Source: Cycas panzhihuaensis (Eukaryota > Cycadophyta). Taken from it: DNA of 64,000 nucleotides. Every line of letters starts with the position of its first letter. The first letter of the stretch is position 1. Below are positions 31,534 to 42,559 of this stretch, in pieces. The DNA is taken from the NCBI GenBank assembly GCA_023213395.1, contig CM041465.1, positions 106,089,741-106,153,740 on the forward strand, written 5' to 3'. The position numbers and the translations under genes were made by a program. Under the pieces are notes generated by a model. It saw only the letters and a program-made list of their open reading frames with translations. It ran no database searches and was not told where the DNA came from.

Positions 31534-31999
31534 ATGCTTTAGAGTGCTATTACTCCTCTCTCTTGCCTACTATTTCGTTCGCATATTCCGCTATGCTCCT
31601 TCGTAGACGTGCATGTCACTCTATTTCTAACCTCACACCTCTCTATCACCTCCACTCACGGTGGATGTGTGTGCTCTTGTTAGACATATATCCATACACG
31701 AAAGGAAATGCTTGCATCATACAATAAAATATTTACAACATACAGAACAGACATACATGCTATCTACAACACATAATATACACAACATCTCGTATCAAAA
31801 TGGGGTTCCAATTACCCCGTATATATATATACACCAAAATCATATGTTACATCATACATATGGGAAGCCGGTGTCCTTGCAGGGGGGGTACAATCATATG
31901 AGTCTATATATGACCCCCTAGAGGCTCGTGCTTTCCCCTGTCAAAATCACATACATATGCCTCCTACACTACTGCTGTCCCGCTCCTAGGGTACCATCT
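31534..31999. other. Element B spacer between stem-loops and antisense gene
   Basis: CT-rich and AT-rich sequence with short TA runs (about 31820-31835). It corresponds to element A 44010-44530. No coding domain seen. Probably the 3' untranslated end of the antisense gene and the 3' untranslated part of the sense transcript. Confidence 0.45.
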
Positions 32000-34375
32000 C
32001 CTGGCCTGTGTGATCCCTCTCCTGGGGACCACACCCCTCCGAGGCTCCTCCTGGGCCTCTGCGAGCTCCCTACCTCGCTCCCCTCATCGCGTGGCCATCT
32101 TGGGGTCGTCACTACTGTATGAGTGTACGTCCTGCTCATGCTTGATCTCGACACCACCTGGTCTATGAGCTATTCGTATCTGACCTAGATACGATCCCTC
32201 TCTCCATCTACTCCTTAGAGATGCTCCTCTAGTACTGCTATCCAGACCATGCTCCCTGTATCTCTACCTGCTCCTCCTTGAGTCTCTAGAGCCTGGCCCG
32301 TCTGCGTAGAACGTCTCGCTCACTCCTCGCCTTATTGAGCTCTTGTTGCATCTATCCCCTGAAAGCTATGTGCTCTTAGGACTCTACAGACCAGATGTCT
32401 CTCACCCTCGCCAATGGGGCGAATGCCACCATATGAGCACCTACCGATTTAGGTGCATCCTCTGCCTAGATGGGTGATTACCCCTCTATATATACGTGAG
32501 GGAACATCTCCCTCACCATGGCCTCTACTAGTCTCCTGACCTCTGCAGTACCTGCCAATGCAACATGCCATATGTTAGTGAATATCCCACTGCATACCAT
32601 AATAAAATCAAATCGAATATCTACCTAGCTGTCAAACGACTAAGGAAATGGTTAGGCCTCACCTGCCATGGCCGCTGGCTCCTCTGCTCGTGCGACATCC
32701 TCTCCTCCTGGCTCTCTGCCAGCTGTTGGTACCTCATCCTCGGGTACCTCCTCTGCCTGGGCCTCTCTCCTTGCCAGAACTAGCTCAGCTCTTATCTCCC
32801 CGGATCTCCTCATGATCTGTAGCCTGCGAGCCCTAGTCACTGGCCCCTGCTCTCCTCATCTGCCCCTGATGGGCCTACCTCTCCTCTAGCAGTCCTAGAT
32901 GGTTCCACTGCTCCTCCTACTGACCCTAACGGACCTACCTCTTTCATAGGTCGTGGTGGGCTAGCCCCATCTCCTCCGTTGATGTCATTGTTGTCATCAT
33001 CATTGTCTAGGAGCGCTCCTGCTCTGCCTGCCTCATCATCGCTATCCCACCTCACCGTCCTATATGGATATGCCACATAGTCCATCATGGTGAGGAGGTC
33101 CAGCAATGTCACCTCCATTGATCACCGGGCATGGGCCTGGTCCTCCATCCCCCTCAGCCAAGTCTGCCATCTGTGGACCATCGGGGCCCACTTTGCTATG
33201 GGGTATAGTCCCCCCGTTGGTGCCACTGCCATGAAGTGATAAAAAAACCAGCACTACAGCAATGTGCTATAAGATAGTCCTCCCTTTCCTGCCACTCTGA
33301 TGGCGTCGAGCTGTGCAACAAGGTTTGCTGCTATCATCATAGCCCAGTCCATCCTCTCACTGGCTTCACAGCAACGTACTACATCCATCCATCCTTTGGG
33401 GATCTCTCTATAATTCTATTTCTGGGAAACCCAGAACAAAATGCATAATGTAATGAGCTTCCTCACCCGAGGAATCCTAGACATCACCATTGTTTAGAGA
33501 GGAACCTCTCTTCGCTCCTACCTATCGGCCCCTCTGAAGAAAGTGGTTGCCTCTCTATGTGCTGCCTCATTGCTACGCAGTGCTCCCAGTGTCACTGGCC
33601 TCCCAGTCGCTGGTACTCCCAAAATCTGCTGGATGTCCCATGGCATCACTATCACATCTCCTACGTGAGGCAAGTAGAAAATGTACCTCCTTTGATCCCA
33701 ATGTGACACGATATCGACTAAGAGTCTCTGATCTGATGCAAATTGAGGTGTCTTTAAGGCCTTGTACAGGCCACACCTCCGCAGAATCTCCTTGTCCCCC
33801 TGGGACACCATCTCAATGTAACTCAGCATCGCCATACTGACATTCTCGCAGTTATCCACTGCAATAACTACCTGCCAACATCAAAAACCAATCAAAGTTA
33901 GTCTCTTGCCAGTCACCTCTATTCCATTCCTATCTCTCATCTCTCTCTACCTGAGGTTTGGGGCCTTTTGGCCCCTCATATTCTTTTTTTCTGATTTTTT
34001 ACCTTTGTACCGCGTTAAAATTAGTGGTATTGCTAAGTTTAGCATAGGTCCCGCGGTGATCGGGGCCCTGCAGCAATAATCACAGTACCACGATCTTCAC
34101 CACGGTACGAATGGTAACCCCCCTAACAAGGGGAGTTTCTGCCCTAAAAATAAAAAAAAAAAATCTTGTGGTGGACCGTAGAACCCTGGGACGAGCTCCC
34201 TAATACCTAGGTCTCGCCTCTTTCTAGGTCCAATTCAGACTCTGAGAGGTCTCTAATTGCCCATAAGGGGCATAAAAACTACTTAAAAAATCTACAAAAA
34301 GTAATGAATTTCAACTTTGAAATGGGTAAGGTTTTGTGAGATCCACTCACTAGATCTGGTCTCGCGGTCGACATC
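32000..34375 (-). pseudogene. Antisense plant-mobile-domain-like gene of element B, with introns
   Basis: Read leftwards. The candidate first exon starts at the ATG at 34375 (MSTARPDLVSGS). An exon from about 33881 encodes VDNCENVSMAMLSYIEMVSQGDKEILRRCGL and, at about 33700-33580, LVDIVSHWDQRRYIFYLPHVGDVIVMPWDIQQILGVPATGRPV. This has the plant mobile domain pattern (LV.RW....HTF.L..GE.TITL.DV..LLGLP..G.PV). The same frame continues through DWAMMIAANLVAQLDAIR and LLDLLTMMDYVAY to an acidic tail (to 32837), with few stops. An intron (32552-32662) is followed by a coiled-coil-like C-terminus (QQELNKARSERDVLRRRARL, about 32330-32280). Element A carries the same gene. PMDs are known from MAIN/MAIL1 proteins and from transposable elements. 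Function here is unknown. Confidence 0.72.
32552..32662 (-). other. Conserved spliceosomal intron in the antisense gene of element B
   Basis: Minus strand: GGCAG|GTGAGG donor at 32662, CACTAACAT branch-site-like sequence about 25 bases from the acceptor, and TTGGCAG|GTAC at 32552. The element A counterpart (45144-45265) has GTGAGA, TACTAACAC and TTTGCAG in the same order and almost the same length (111 and 122 bp). Confidence 0.7.
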
Positions 34376-34534
34376 TCGTCCCGCTGATCCCGATGGCTCT
34401 CGCTACACTCCAATCCAATGGTCTGATCTCTCCCCGTGTGCCTCTAAAGTTGGGCAGTGCTCCACTACGTAAGGGAATGGCTCTGGTTTCTCATGAGAGC
34501 TGGTGAAAATGAATCCATTTTCCACACGATTTCC

Positions 34535-34542
34535 TTATATAG
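34535..34542 (-). promoter_or_regulatory. TATA box of the element B antisense gene (candidate)
   Basis: Minus strand CTATATAAGG, about 160 bp before the ATG at 34375. Element A has TTATATAAGG at the same place. TATATAAGG is identical in both only when read on the minus strand, which favours antisense use. Sense use for the downstream RNase HI ORF cannot be excluded. Confidence 0.5.
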
Positions 34543-35069
34543 GCAGAGGCCTCGATGGATACTTCCTTTGTTTTCGACCTCACGATAGCTGTTGGGATCG
34601 TCTCGTTTCCTCGATCACCTTTGCCTTCTGGCCCTGTCACCTGTCGTGCTCTTTTGATGCCCTTCTTTCCCCCTCTTACAAAGGCATTTTTGGTGCCCCA
34701 TTATTGCACCTTTTCCAGGGCCCTTCTACCTCATTTTATATGTCGCTCCCATACGTGCCCGAGTTTATACTTGTTTGGCTCGTTTCATCGCCTTGGACTT
34801 GTTTCTGCAGCCTTTTTCTACCAGTGGGGTCCCCAAAGGGAATGCTTCCTCATCTAGGGGCATGTTTTGCTTCCCAAAGCAACCTTTGGTGCTCTAGGGC
34901 ATCTTTTCTTTGCTTGCTCTCAGATGGTGGTTGAACCGTTTGCTTTTGCCCTTAGGTAGCCTCATTGCTAGGTCCTCCTACCCTTCATGGCCGCCTATTG
35001 CCTGTCTTTCGAGTATCCCTTTCATTTCGTCATTTTTTGTTTGCTACCAGGATTTTGTATTCTATCATA

Positions 35070-35470
35070 TCCCTCTACATATTCTGGAGTGGTGGGAGCG
35101 GTAACCACAGACCTTTGTCCTTTGCTTGGATCCTTCGTAGCCCTTCCAGATACGATTTCCTACATTCTGGGATTTTCCTCCCTGAGGCAACCAATAACGA
35201 AGCTGAGTACACGGCCGTTATTGAAGCCCTTACCGATGCTCTCCATTTCCATCACGGACCCATCGTGTTGCTTTGCGATTCTCAAATTGTTGTGTCCCAT
35301 CTCACCCAGGTTTACTAGGTGCAATGCCCTCACCTGAGAACCTTCACTTTAGCTGCTAGATCTCTCTTGGCCTATTTTTCATTAGTTAATATTCAACATA
35401 TCCCTCAGGACCTTAATGCTGAGGTAGACAGCCTCATCTGCCTCATCCTTGAGCATAGCCTCCCTCTTCT
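35070..35470 (+). pseudogene. 3' RNase HI domain of element B
   Basis: The plus strand reads IF-W-S-G-G-SGNHRPLSFAWILRSPSR, then ATNNEAEYTAVIEALTDAL, IVLLCDSQIVVSHLTQVY and, near 35420, LNAEVDSLI. This is the order of a stand-alone RNase HI: DG.S.GNPGP, NN.AEY, .DS.LVV.Q..G.Y, N..AD.LA. The first catalytic Asp is lost (S), while Glu of AEY, Asp of CDSQ and Asp of AEVD remain. It is unrelated to the RT-linked RNase H, which B lacks, and lies about 400 bp before the 3' LTR. Confidence 0.82.
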
Positions 35471-35746
35471 TGGCGACCACCTTTGAGGCTTGCCTGACTA
35501 GCCCGTGCCTGAGTCTCTGGTCGCCTTTAGTTTGATGTGCTTATTTAGTTTGCTGGGTGCCTTCCTATCACTTGTTGCACTTCAACAATCAGAGGCATCC
35601 CCTTCATTAGCTTCCTTCACTTGTAGGTCGATGTTTAGATGACGCGTAGGCAACCCCTATATTGTCCTCATCCCCATCTCTCTTGTCCATGCATTTTTCC
35701 ATGACACTCACTGGCACCCTTGGTCCATATGTTATTCATGTTTGTT

Positions 35747-35771
35747 TATATATATATATATATATATATAT
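35747..35771. repeat. (TA)n microsatellite near the 3' end of element B
   Basis: About 25 bp of TA repeat. Element A has only a degraded T/A stretch at the corresponding place (about 48535-48560). Confidence 0.95.
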
Positions 35772-35844
35772 GCATGTGCTACTGATGGTTTTTGGTTGTC
35801 AGCATTTCCCATCACACTACGCTTTTGAGCGATGAGGGTGTGCT

Positions 35845-35857
35845 GCCAAGGGAGCAG
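35845..35857 (+). other. Polypurine tract of element B
   Basis: GCCAAGGGAGCAG immediately before the 3' LTR start TGTTTCCC. Confidence 0.75.
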
Positions 35858-38417
35858 TGTTTCCCAGCTACTGAGAATGGACTTGAGACACATCGACTCA
35901 GGTAAGCTTAGGTATATATTCCTATTTCTCTTTACTCTTGCTTGGCCGAGATTACTTAGCACAGATTACCTGACACATGCTTGCCTGCCATCTATGCGTT
36001 TGCATTGTCTTCTTGCTTGATCACTCTGTATGTGCTTACCGTACACCTTTCAGCCTATGACAACTCATAGTGGGGGTATTCTCCAGTGAATGCTATGCCC
36101 CATATGGTGCATAGCCACCCACTTCATCTCCACGACCCCTCGGGATGCCTCAGCCAGTCGTGTTCACCCTTGTTATGACACCTTGTTCATGTTGCAGTCC
36201 CTTCTAAGTCTGATTGAAGCCTTAATTGAGACCCAGTTCACTTTCCTGGCTACTTATCCATCACCTGGGCACTCTCTTAGCTGTTTCCAGCCTTGATTTG
36301 CCTTTCATTTAGCTCCAAACCCTAGTTTTTGCTTATTTTTTTGTTTCCAGGTTCGTACTGTTATAAACTTAGCGGTACCGCGATCTTTACCATGGGGCAA
36401 CTGTTTGAAATTTTTTTTTAAATCACGTGACAGTTCTCGTTTTTTCACAGAAACTACCATGTGGCACTTGCACATTTGAGCTACCCCAAGATCCCCAGCG
36501 TTCACTTGCAGTAAGCAGGGGATAAAACCAAGAGACTTCTTCATTTTCCAATCTTCTTAGCTCATTTTTACAAGAAACTCAACAAGATCTTCCACAGAAA
36601 CTACTACAGAATCAAGACTCTTAGTTACTTCTCTCTACCAGAGACTATTGCTATCTCTCATGCTCAAGAACAATAAGCTCAACATCTTTTTATAGGTCTA
36701 CAAAGTTGCAAGAAGGATTTTCCTGAAGATCTTCCAAAGGACAAGCTTTAAAGGGCCCCAACTCATAGGATTTCTCTCACATTAGTCTCCTCTTCCAAAT
36801 CTGTCATCAAACCTTACTGAATGCTGGTTTTTCTTGCCATTTTCCAGTAGGTTCATACTTATTCTCTTCACAACAAGGTACCTTCATATTTACTTTGAAA
36901 TGCATGTTATTTCTTTCCACTTTTTGTGAGTAAATTCCTAGTTTATATGCCTTTTTGGTTGCTATGCCTGTTTCGTACTAGCTTTCTTACCTTTTACACC
37001 ATAGAGCTTCCCCCATCATTCCTACAAGCCTACTTTTAGGTGGCTGTTACAGGGGGTAACATAGAGAAAATTAGAAGGAAGAAGGCAAGGTTAGCCCCCC
37101 TTGCTGCCCTTCTCCCCAAGGGTTCTGTCCCTTCTTTTCTCTCCCCTTGCACCTTTGTGTCTTCCTAGAAGTCAGGTTAGGGAATTTGGAAACTCATTTT
37201 CAAATCTAAACTAGCGTTGGTAGCCTATTGCCATGCTGGTTTTAGATTTTCATTCACTAGTTTTGGGCACTACATAAGTCCCAAAACTGCTTCTTGCTAG
37301 TTCGCAATTTGCAACCCATCCACTTAGACGATTTGCTGCCTGTAGCATCTCATTCTTTGGTTATGCCCGCATACCTTTTAGTTACCTTTTTCCTTCTCGT
37401 TGTTTGCTACCCCATGTTATCATTGTGAGTTTGTTTTACTTTCTCGAGGCTAAGTGGAGACTTTCTGTGAGTGAGTTAGCCATCCTGGGGCTATACTCTT
37501 GTTTTGGGTATCTGTTGAAGTAATTGTCTGTAGAAATCTTGTTGAAGTTATTTTATTAAACAATATGCATATGCTTAACTTAGTTTGATTCTATTTCTCT
37601 TAAGTTTAGATACATATATTAAATCTATTTTGTAGCCCCTCTTCCAAGAGGGAGATACTTGTCTATTTAATTGATAGGATCTTGCGCTTGTAGAGTTGCA
37701 TATGAAACAAACCAATTTACAGGTTAGTTCCATATTTGTTGCTTTTCGTTATTTTTTGTTATTTGCTATTCGCTTTTTGCATTACATTGGGGGGGGATAA
37801 GTTAGCCCCTCGTCGGTCATTCACGGCATCCATCACCAATCAGTTTTGCGTATGCAACAGGTGGAGTGGAAAGGAGTGGGAGGCAACAAGGCACATAGCG
37901 CTCCATTCAAACACCGGTCTAGGTATTTTTCTTATCCTTACATATTTTCTTTATAGTGTTGTTCTTTATGCACATGCTTACATAGTAAGAAACACGTAAG
38001 AAATTGAAAAGAGGAAAGGAACATACATTTGCACTTTACGTATCTTTTATTTAGTGGTTAATCTAGTACACTTAGATAGTTTCTTTCAAGCCAGAGTTAT
38101 CCTCACCTTGCTCTCTTGACTAGCCTACACCTAGACGCCATGTTACACGTGCATCTCGCCCTTGTATTACCTTCTCATCTCCTTGAGAAGATGCAACTTG
38201 CCAAGCTATTTCCTCCTCTTCCTGGCCATCCAAGGGGTAGAAAGGCCTCGTCTTCTATGACTACCTAGAAGTAACCAGGCACCTCGGCAGGTCCCGAATC
38301 TGCGCTCTAGCACACGGATGCCCTGTGAGGTGAGTCCTTGCTGTTTAGCCCAACCTAGTCTTGTGTAACCTATTATCTTGCTAAACATAGGGATACCACC
38401 CCGTGGGTAGCATTACA
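35858..38417 (+). repeat. 3' LTR of element B (2.56 kb)
   Basis: Begins TGTTTCCCAGCTACTGAGAA and ends GCATTACA. It matches 24695-27274. Differences are mostly transitions, with a few small gaps. Confidence 0.9.
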
Positions 38418-38422
38418 ACCAT

Positions 38423-39330
38423 ATTCTCATGATATTTTCGTAATCTCTTCAAGGTGATGCCCCCAAATGGTTTTATCGCCTGCTTGCACACTCTATTTTT
38501 TCATTCCAATAGCTCGTGGATGAGTTTGTCAACTACTTTGATGTAGCTCATCCATTTAAGAGTGGGATGAAATCCTTTTTGTCTCTTAAACAAGGTCATG
38601 ATAAAATAATCATGACTTTATGAGATGTTTCCACTACCTTCTTCATTTCACCAAGGCTACTTTACTTGAGGAGTTGAAGAGGGACCTTTTTGTCAATGCC
38701 CTTCATCCAGAAGTCTACATAGAAGTTTCCAAGATGGGGGCAACTACGTGTGACTCTGCCATAGTGAAGTGCTTGGCACTCGAGGCCATTAAGATCCAAG
38801 TTAGAATCAAGAAGCCTCTAAATTCCTCACAGTGACATGAGATACCTCCAACACCAAAAGAAACCAAAACCCAGCAACCCACTAGGTCTTCTTCCCATTC
38901 TACTGAGAAGACCCTAGATCCCCTCACTTTAGCTATAGGTTTATTTGAATGTACTATAAAGGAGTTCAAGCTCCAAGCTACTTCATCTCCCACATCTAAT
39001 AAGCTAGTCCACCAGGCTTCCCAAGCTGCTCCTTCCAAGGGTGGCAACACCCATTCCTCTCAAGTCAGGAAACCTGACCCCTCCCTTGAGAAGAAGTGGT
39101 GCTCCATCCATGGGGAGTGTTTCCATAATGATTTGTGATACTGGACCTAGCATCTTAGGGCCACCCTGCAATGTGACTCTTCCCCTAAGTGGGTGTCTAG
39201 GCCTAACCTAGACCAGCTCGTTCATAGAGATCCCTTCCCCAAATATGGGGAACATGATCGTAAACCCCAGCAGAAGAACAACTGGAACCGAGGAAGGTCT
39301 CCAAACCCTCAACCTTCATAAGCTAAAGGG
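38423..39330 (+). pseudogene. Element A gag, second part
   Basis: Resumes the frame cut at 24694 with ATTCTCATG (HILM). Then KWFYRLLAHSIFSFQ, LVDEFVNYFDVAHPF, LKQGHD, LLEELKRDLFVNAL and MGATTCDSAIVKCLALEAI, each matching element B gag at 28720-29100. Near 39099 is KKWCSIHGECFHNDL, a stop, Y: the CHHC knuckle with its last Cys changed to Tyr. More stops than B. Confidence 0.85.
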
Positions 39331-39739
39331 AAGGGTGTGAGGAATTCTACTCTTCCTCAGGTTCCCTTAACTGACATACCTCTTCACCTTCGTGATCCTA
39401 AAATAAGGGAAAGAAGGTCATTCAATTACTTGAGACTACCCCATTGTATGCTTTAACTCGTTCTCAAGCGATCAAAGAGGAAAATGGTGTCTCTTCATCC
39501 ACATCTCACCTTGATCCTCTTCTAGAAACTTCTCTTCTAGAAGTCCCTACACTCCTCAAGACCATTCCTGTGTGCCCTAGTTATTATAACTTTAGAAGGG
39601 CTCTTCCCTAACCCACTGTGAAGGGAAAGCCTTTCTCTGTCGTTGATGAGCTTCATACCATGCCCACTAGAATGCCCATAATGGACATCTTGAGGAGCTA
39701 CCCTGAATAATGCATACTACTCTTAGAGGCCTTAGGATT

Positions 39740-40180
39740 AGGTGATGCACCCATTCACGCCTTGGGTGTCACCCCAAGTCATGAGCCCATCATCTCCTTT
39801 GATCCTAAGGATCTTCCTCCTACTAGCAAAAGGGAGCGCCAATGGCACTTCCTTTTTACTATTACCATTGATACTCTTAACTGTACCTTACGAAGAATCG
39901 TTGTTGACAATGGTTCTTCCATTAATACCATGCCCTTGTGTATTATGCAAGAGCTTGGCATATCAGCTTTAGAGCTAGTTCTGTGGTAGTGTCAAGGTTT
40001 TGATGGTAGCAAAAAGATACCCTTGGGATCAATGTATATCCCTCTTACTCTCGAGAACAAGACTGTCCTCACTGATATTATAGTCCTTGACATTGACGTT
40101 GACTACAATCCTTTGTTGGGATACCCATGGCTTGACTAAATGGGAGCTGTGTGCTTGTCTTGTTGGGTACAACTTAAATT
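39740..40180 (+). pseudogene. Element A protease
   Basis: FTITIDTLNCTLRRIVVDNGSSINTMP carries the active-site block (Asp kept, D-N-G-S-S). GSMYIPLTLENKTVLTDIIVLDIDVDYNPLLGYPWLD, a stop, MGAV is the flap and C-terminal block. Two stops (Trp- and Gln-type positions). Same order and spacing as in element B. Confidence 0.85.
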
Positions 40181-41099
40181 CATCTACGAAGGGCAAATGA
40201 GAGTCATCTCCTAGGAGCTTCCTCCTATTAAACAACCATGTTAATCTCATCAAGCATCTCATGGCCAAGTGAAAGGTGACAAAGGCCTTTTTACCCATAC
40301 CTCTGCTTGTTCTAATGACATCCCTAACTCATCTCCTTTGAAAGAAGACCCTTCATCCTCTTCTTCCAACCTTATAGGTTTCGCCCTTATTGGTGTTGGA
40401 AGTTATAGGTACCTTGCCATACTTAATGACGATGAGTTCGATGGCAAGGATGAGCACCTCCCTCACCCTGTTTCCCTTCTAAACATGAGTAAGGGGTACC
40501 TCCTTTATTCTAGATCCCACTCTAGAACCTCTACAGTTAGAGAAACTAGTTTTTCTCTTGTGTCTCATATCATTGCCCCTGTGGATTAGGTGCTCCTTGA
40601 CTCTTCCCCTTCATTTCCGTACATAGGCAATGAAGTCGAGGAGCCTCCTGTTATCCCTTGCGGGGGACCTCTTCCCAACTCTTCTAGGGAGTCCTTCAGG
40701 TATGTCAAGCAGTGTGATGACCACCATGGTCCTACTGCCTCTACTTCCCTTCACCCTTCGTCTTCTTGAAGTATGGTCATCCATGGGGTGGACTACATTG
40801 AGAATGATGAAGCCCTGCTTGAGCACTTAGAGGGCTCTGCGCCCAACCTTCCTCCTAGTCACCATAGGCTTGGCTACTAGAAGGTCTTGGCTATTGGGTC
40901 TTCTCTCACTAACCCAATTCTGTCTCTTATTCTATCCCTTCCTGTTGATTGAGCCCCCCTTCACTTTGAGGAGGGGAATGCCATGTGCATGGGGGCATCT
41001 CAAGACATAGTCCCTGGCCCAGGAAAAGTCATTAAGGTAGGAGCAGAATGCTCTCTTGATGAAGTGAAAGAGTATACCCTTCTGTTCTAGGAGTTTTGG
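40181..41099 (+). other. Element A linker between protease and RT
   Basis: Low-complexity Ser/Pro/acidic coding texture (SSPLKEDPSSSSSNL, DDEFDGKDEH) with a conserved FALIGVGSYRYLAI block shared with B. No enzyme domain. The upstream edge of RT starts near VKEYTLLF, stop, EFWDVFAWDY at about 41070-41120. Confidence 0.6.
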
Positions 41100-42030
41100 G
41101 ATGTTTTTGCATGGGACTACTTTTATATAAAGGGAATTAACCCTTCAATCATTACCCGCAACCTTACCATTATTCCTGGCACTCGCCCAGTGCATCAGAA
41201 GCAACACCCTCTTCACCCTAATCTCTTAACTACTATTAAAATGGAAGTTGAGAAACTCTTAAATGCAGGATTAATCACTTCCATCAACTACCCTAAGTGG
41301 GTGTCTAACATTGTCCCTGTTGCTAAAACGAACAGGACAATCTGGATATACGTTGATTTCCATGACATCAATAATGCATATCCTAAGGACAATTTCCCAC
41401 TTCCCTTTATTGATCAAATTATTAATTAAAATGCTGATTTCAAAGTCATGTCCTTAATGGACAGATTTTTTGACTACAACTAAATTTAGATCTCCCCCAA
41501 AGACCATCATAAGACAGCCTTCACCACTCCATAGGGCACCTTTGCCTATAAGGTGATGCCTTTCAGACTAAAGAATGCAGGTGGTACTTATCAAAGGGTG
41601 ATGTAATTTATTTTTCACGATCTTATCAACAAATCTTTGGAGGTCTTAATGGATGACACACTAGGTCTCTCGCACATTAGAGCCCATCATCCTTTTGATT
41701 TATAGGCCATCTTGGTATGATACTATAAATACCATATAAGCCTCAACCCTCTTAAATGTGTGTTTGCCGTGACAGCTGGCAAACTCATTAGTTTCCTTAT
41801 GTCAAAACAAGGGATCCAAATTGACCCTGATAAATTCAAGGTCATCCTTGACATGCCACCTCCTAAAACCCAATGACAAATTAAGTTGTTTTTAGGTAGG
41901 CTTGGTTTGGTCAGGCATTTCTTGGTGAACTTCGTCATAAATGACAAACCGCTCACTAACCTATTAAAGAAGGGAGCCCCGTTCATTTGGTCTTCTAAGG
42001 CCTAACAAGCCTTCGAAGAACTTAAGGAAG
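41100..42030 (+). pseudogene. Element A reverse transcriptase
   Basis: FAWDY and ITRNLTIIPGTRPVHQKQH, then VEKLLNAGLITSINYPKWVSNIVPVAK and YVDFHDINNAYPKDNFPLPFID (RT blocks 1-3). SPKDHHKTAFTTP and YKVMPFRLKNAGGTYQR follow. The active site reads VLMDDTL (about 41650), expected VYVDDM. LNPLKCVFAVTAGKL, GIQIDPDKFKVILDMPPPKT and FLGRLGLVRHFL are diagnostic of the Tat/Ogre branch. About eight stops, mostly where Gln or Trp is expected. Element B has no counterpart. Confidence 0.88.
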
Positions 42031-42034
42031 CCCT

Positions 42035-42440
42035 CACTTTTTCCCTGACATTAGTGGCCTCTCTCTTTGATAGGTCATTCATCCTTTATACCTCGGCAAC
42101 CAATGAGTCTCTGGGTGCCATGTTGGCCCAAGAGGATGATTTGGGAGCTGAGAGGGCCATTTACTTTATCAGTCATACCCTCATGGTTGCTGAACCCATC
42201 TACTCCCCTGTTGAGAAGGAATGCCTCTCCTTGGTACATACAACTAAGAAGTTCAGGCACTACTTTCTTGGGAATACTACTATGGTGATCATTCAATATG
42301 ACCCCTTACGGTATTTGCTCACTCAACCTGACTTGACAGGTAGGACTGGCAAGTGGGCCATCCTCCTTGAAGAATTTGACCTCCAAATCATTAACAAAAA
42401 GTCAAAGAAGGGGATGGTAGTGGCCGAGTAGCTTATTGAC
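42035..42440 (+). pseudogene. Element A RT-linked RNase H
   Basis: Open 42054-42431. SFILYTSATNESLGAMLAQ (family LY.DAS..A.GA.L.Q, first Asp lost), RAIYFISHTL, YSPVEKECLSLVHTTKKFRHYFLG, DPLRYLLTQPDLTGRTGKWAILLEEFD and NKKSKKGMVVAE. This is the normal gypsy RNase H fused to RT. It is followed directly by the integrase zinc finger, with no second RNase H between them. Confidence 0.87.
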
Positions 42441-42559
42441 ACTCCTATCCCAAGCCCTTTGGATATTCCTGTTGATGATTCTCTCCATGATGAGCCTATC
42501 CTAGCTTTTCAGGACTCCCCTCCTCATCCACTTACTGATAGTGAGTGGTATGGGGACAT

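Larger units (their letters stand above)
24695..38417 (+). mobile_element. Giant gypsy element B, non-autonomous relative nested in element A gag
   Basis: 13.7-kb element with LTRs 24695-27274 and 35858-38417. It is flanked by ACTAC (24690-24694) and ACCAT (38418-38422), a 5-bp target duplication with two transitions. The host gag codons AYD/HILM resume directly after it. It has gag, protease, a duplicated stem-loop unit, the antisense plant-mobile-domain gene and the 3' RNase HI domain. RT, RNase H and integrase are missing between about 30760 and 31179. LTR ends, PBS and leader match element A. Confidence 0.9.

Noticed and set aside
33060-33254. Minus-strand ORF starting MLVFLSLHGSG in the antisense gene region
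   Set aside because: Out of frame with the conserved PMD exon. The frame shared with 33518-33859 and 32837-33118 is the one conserved in element A.
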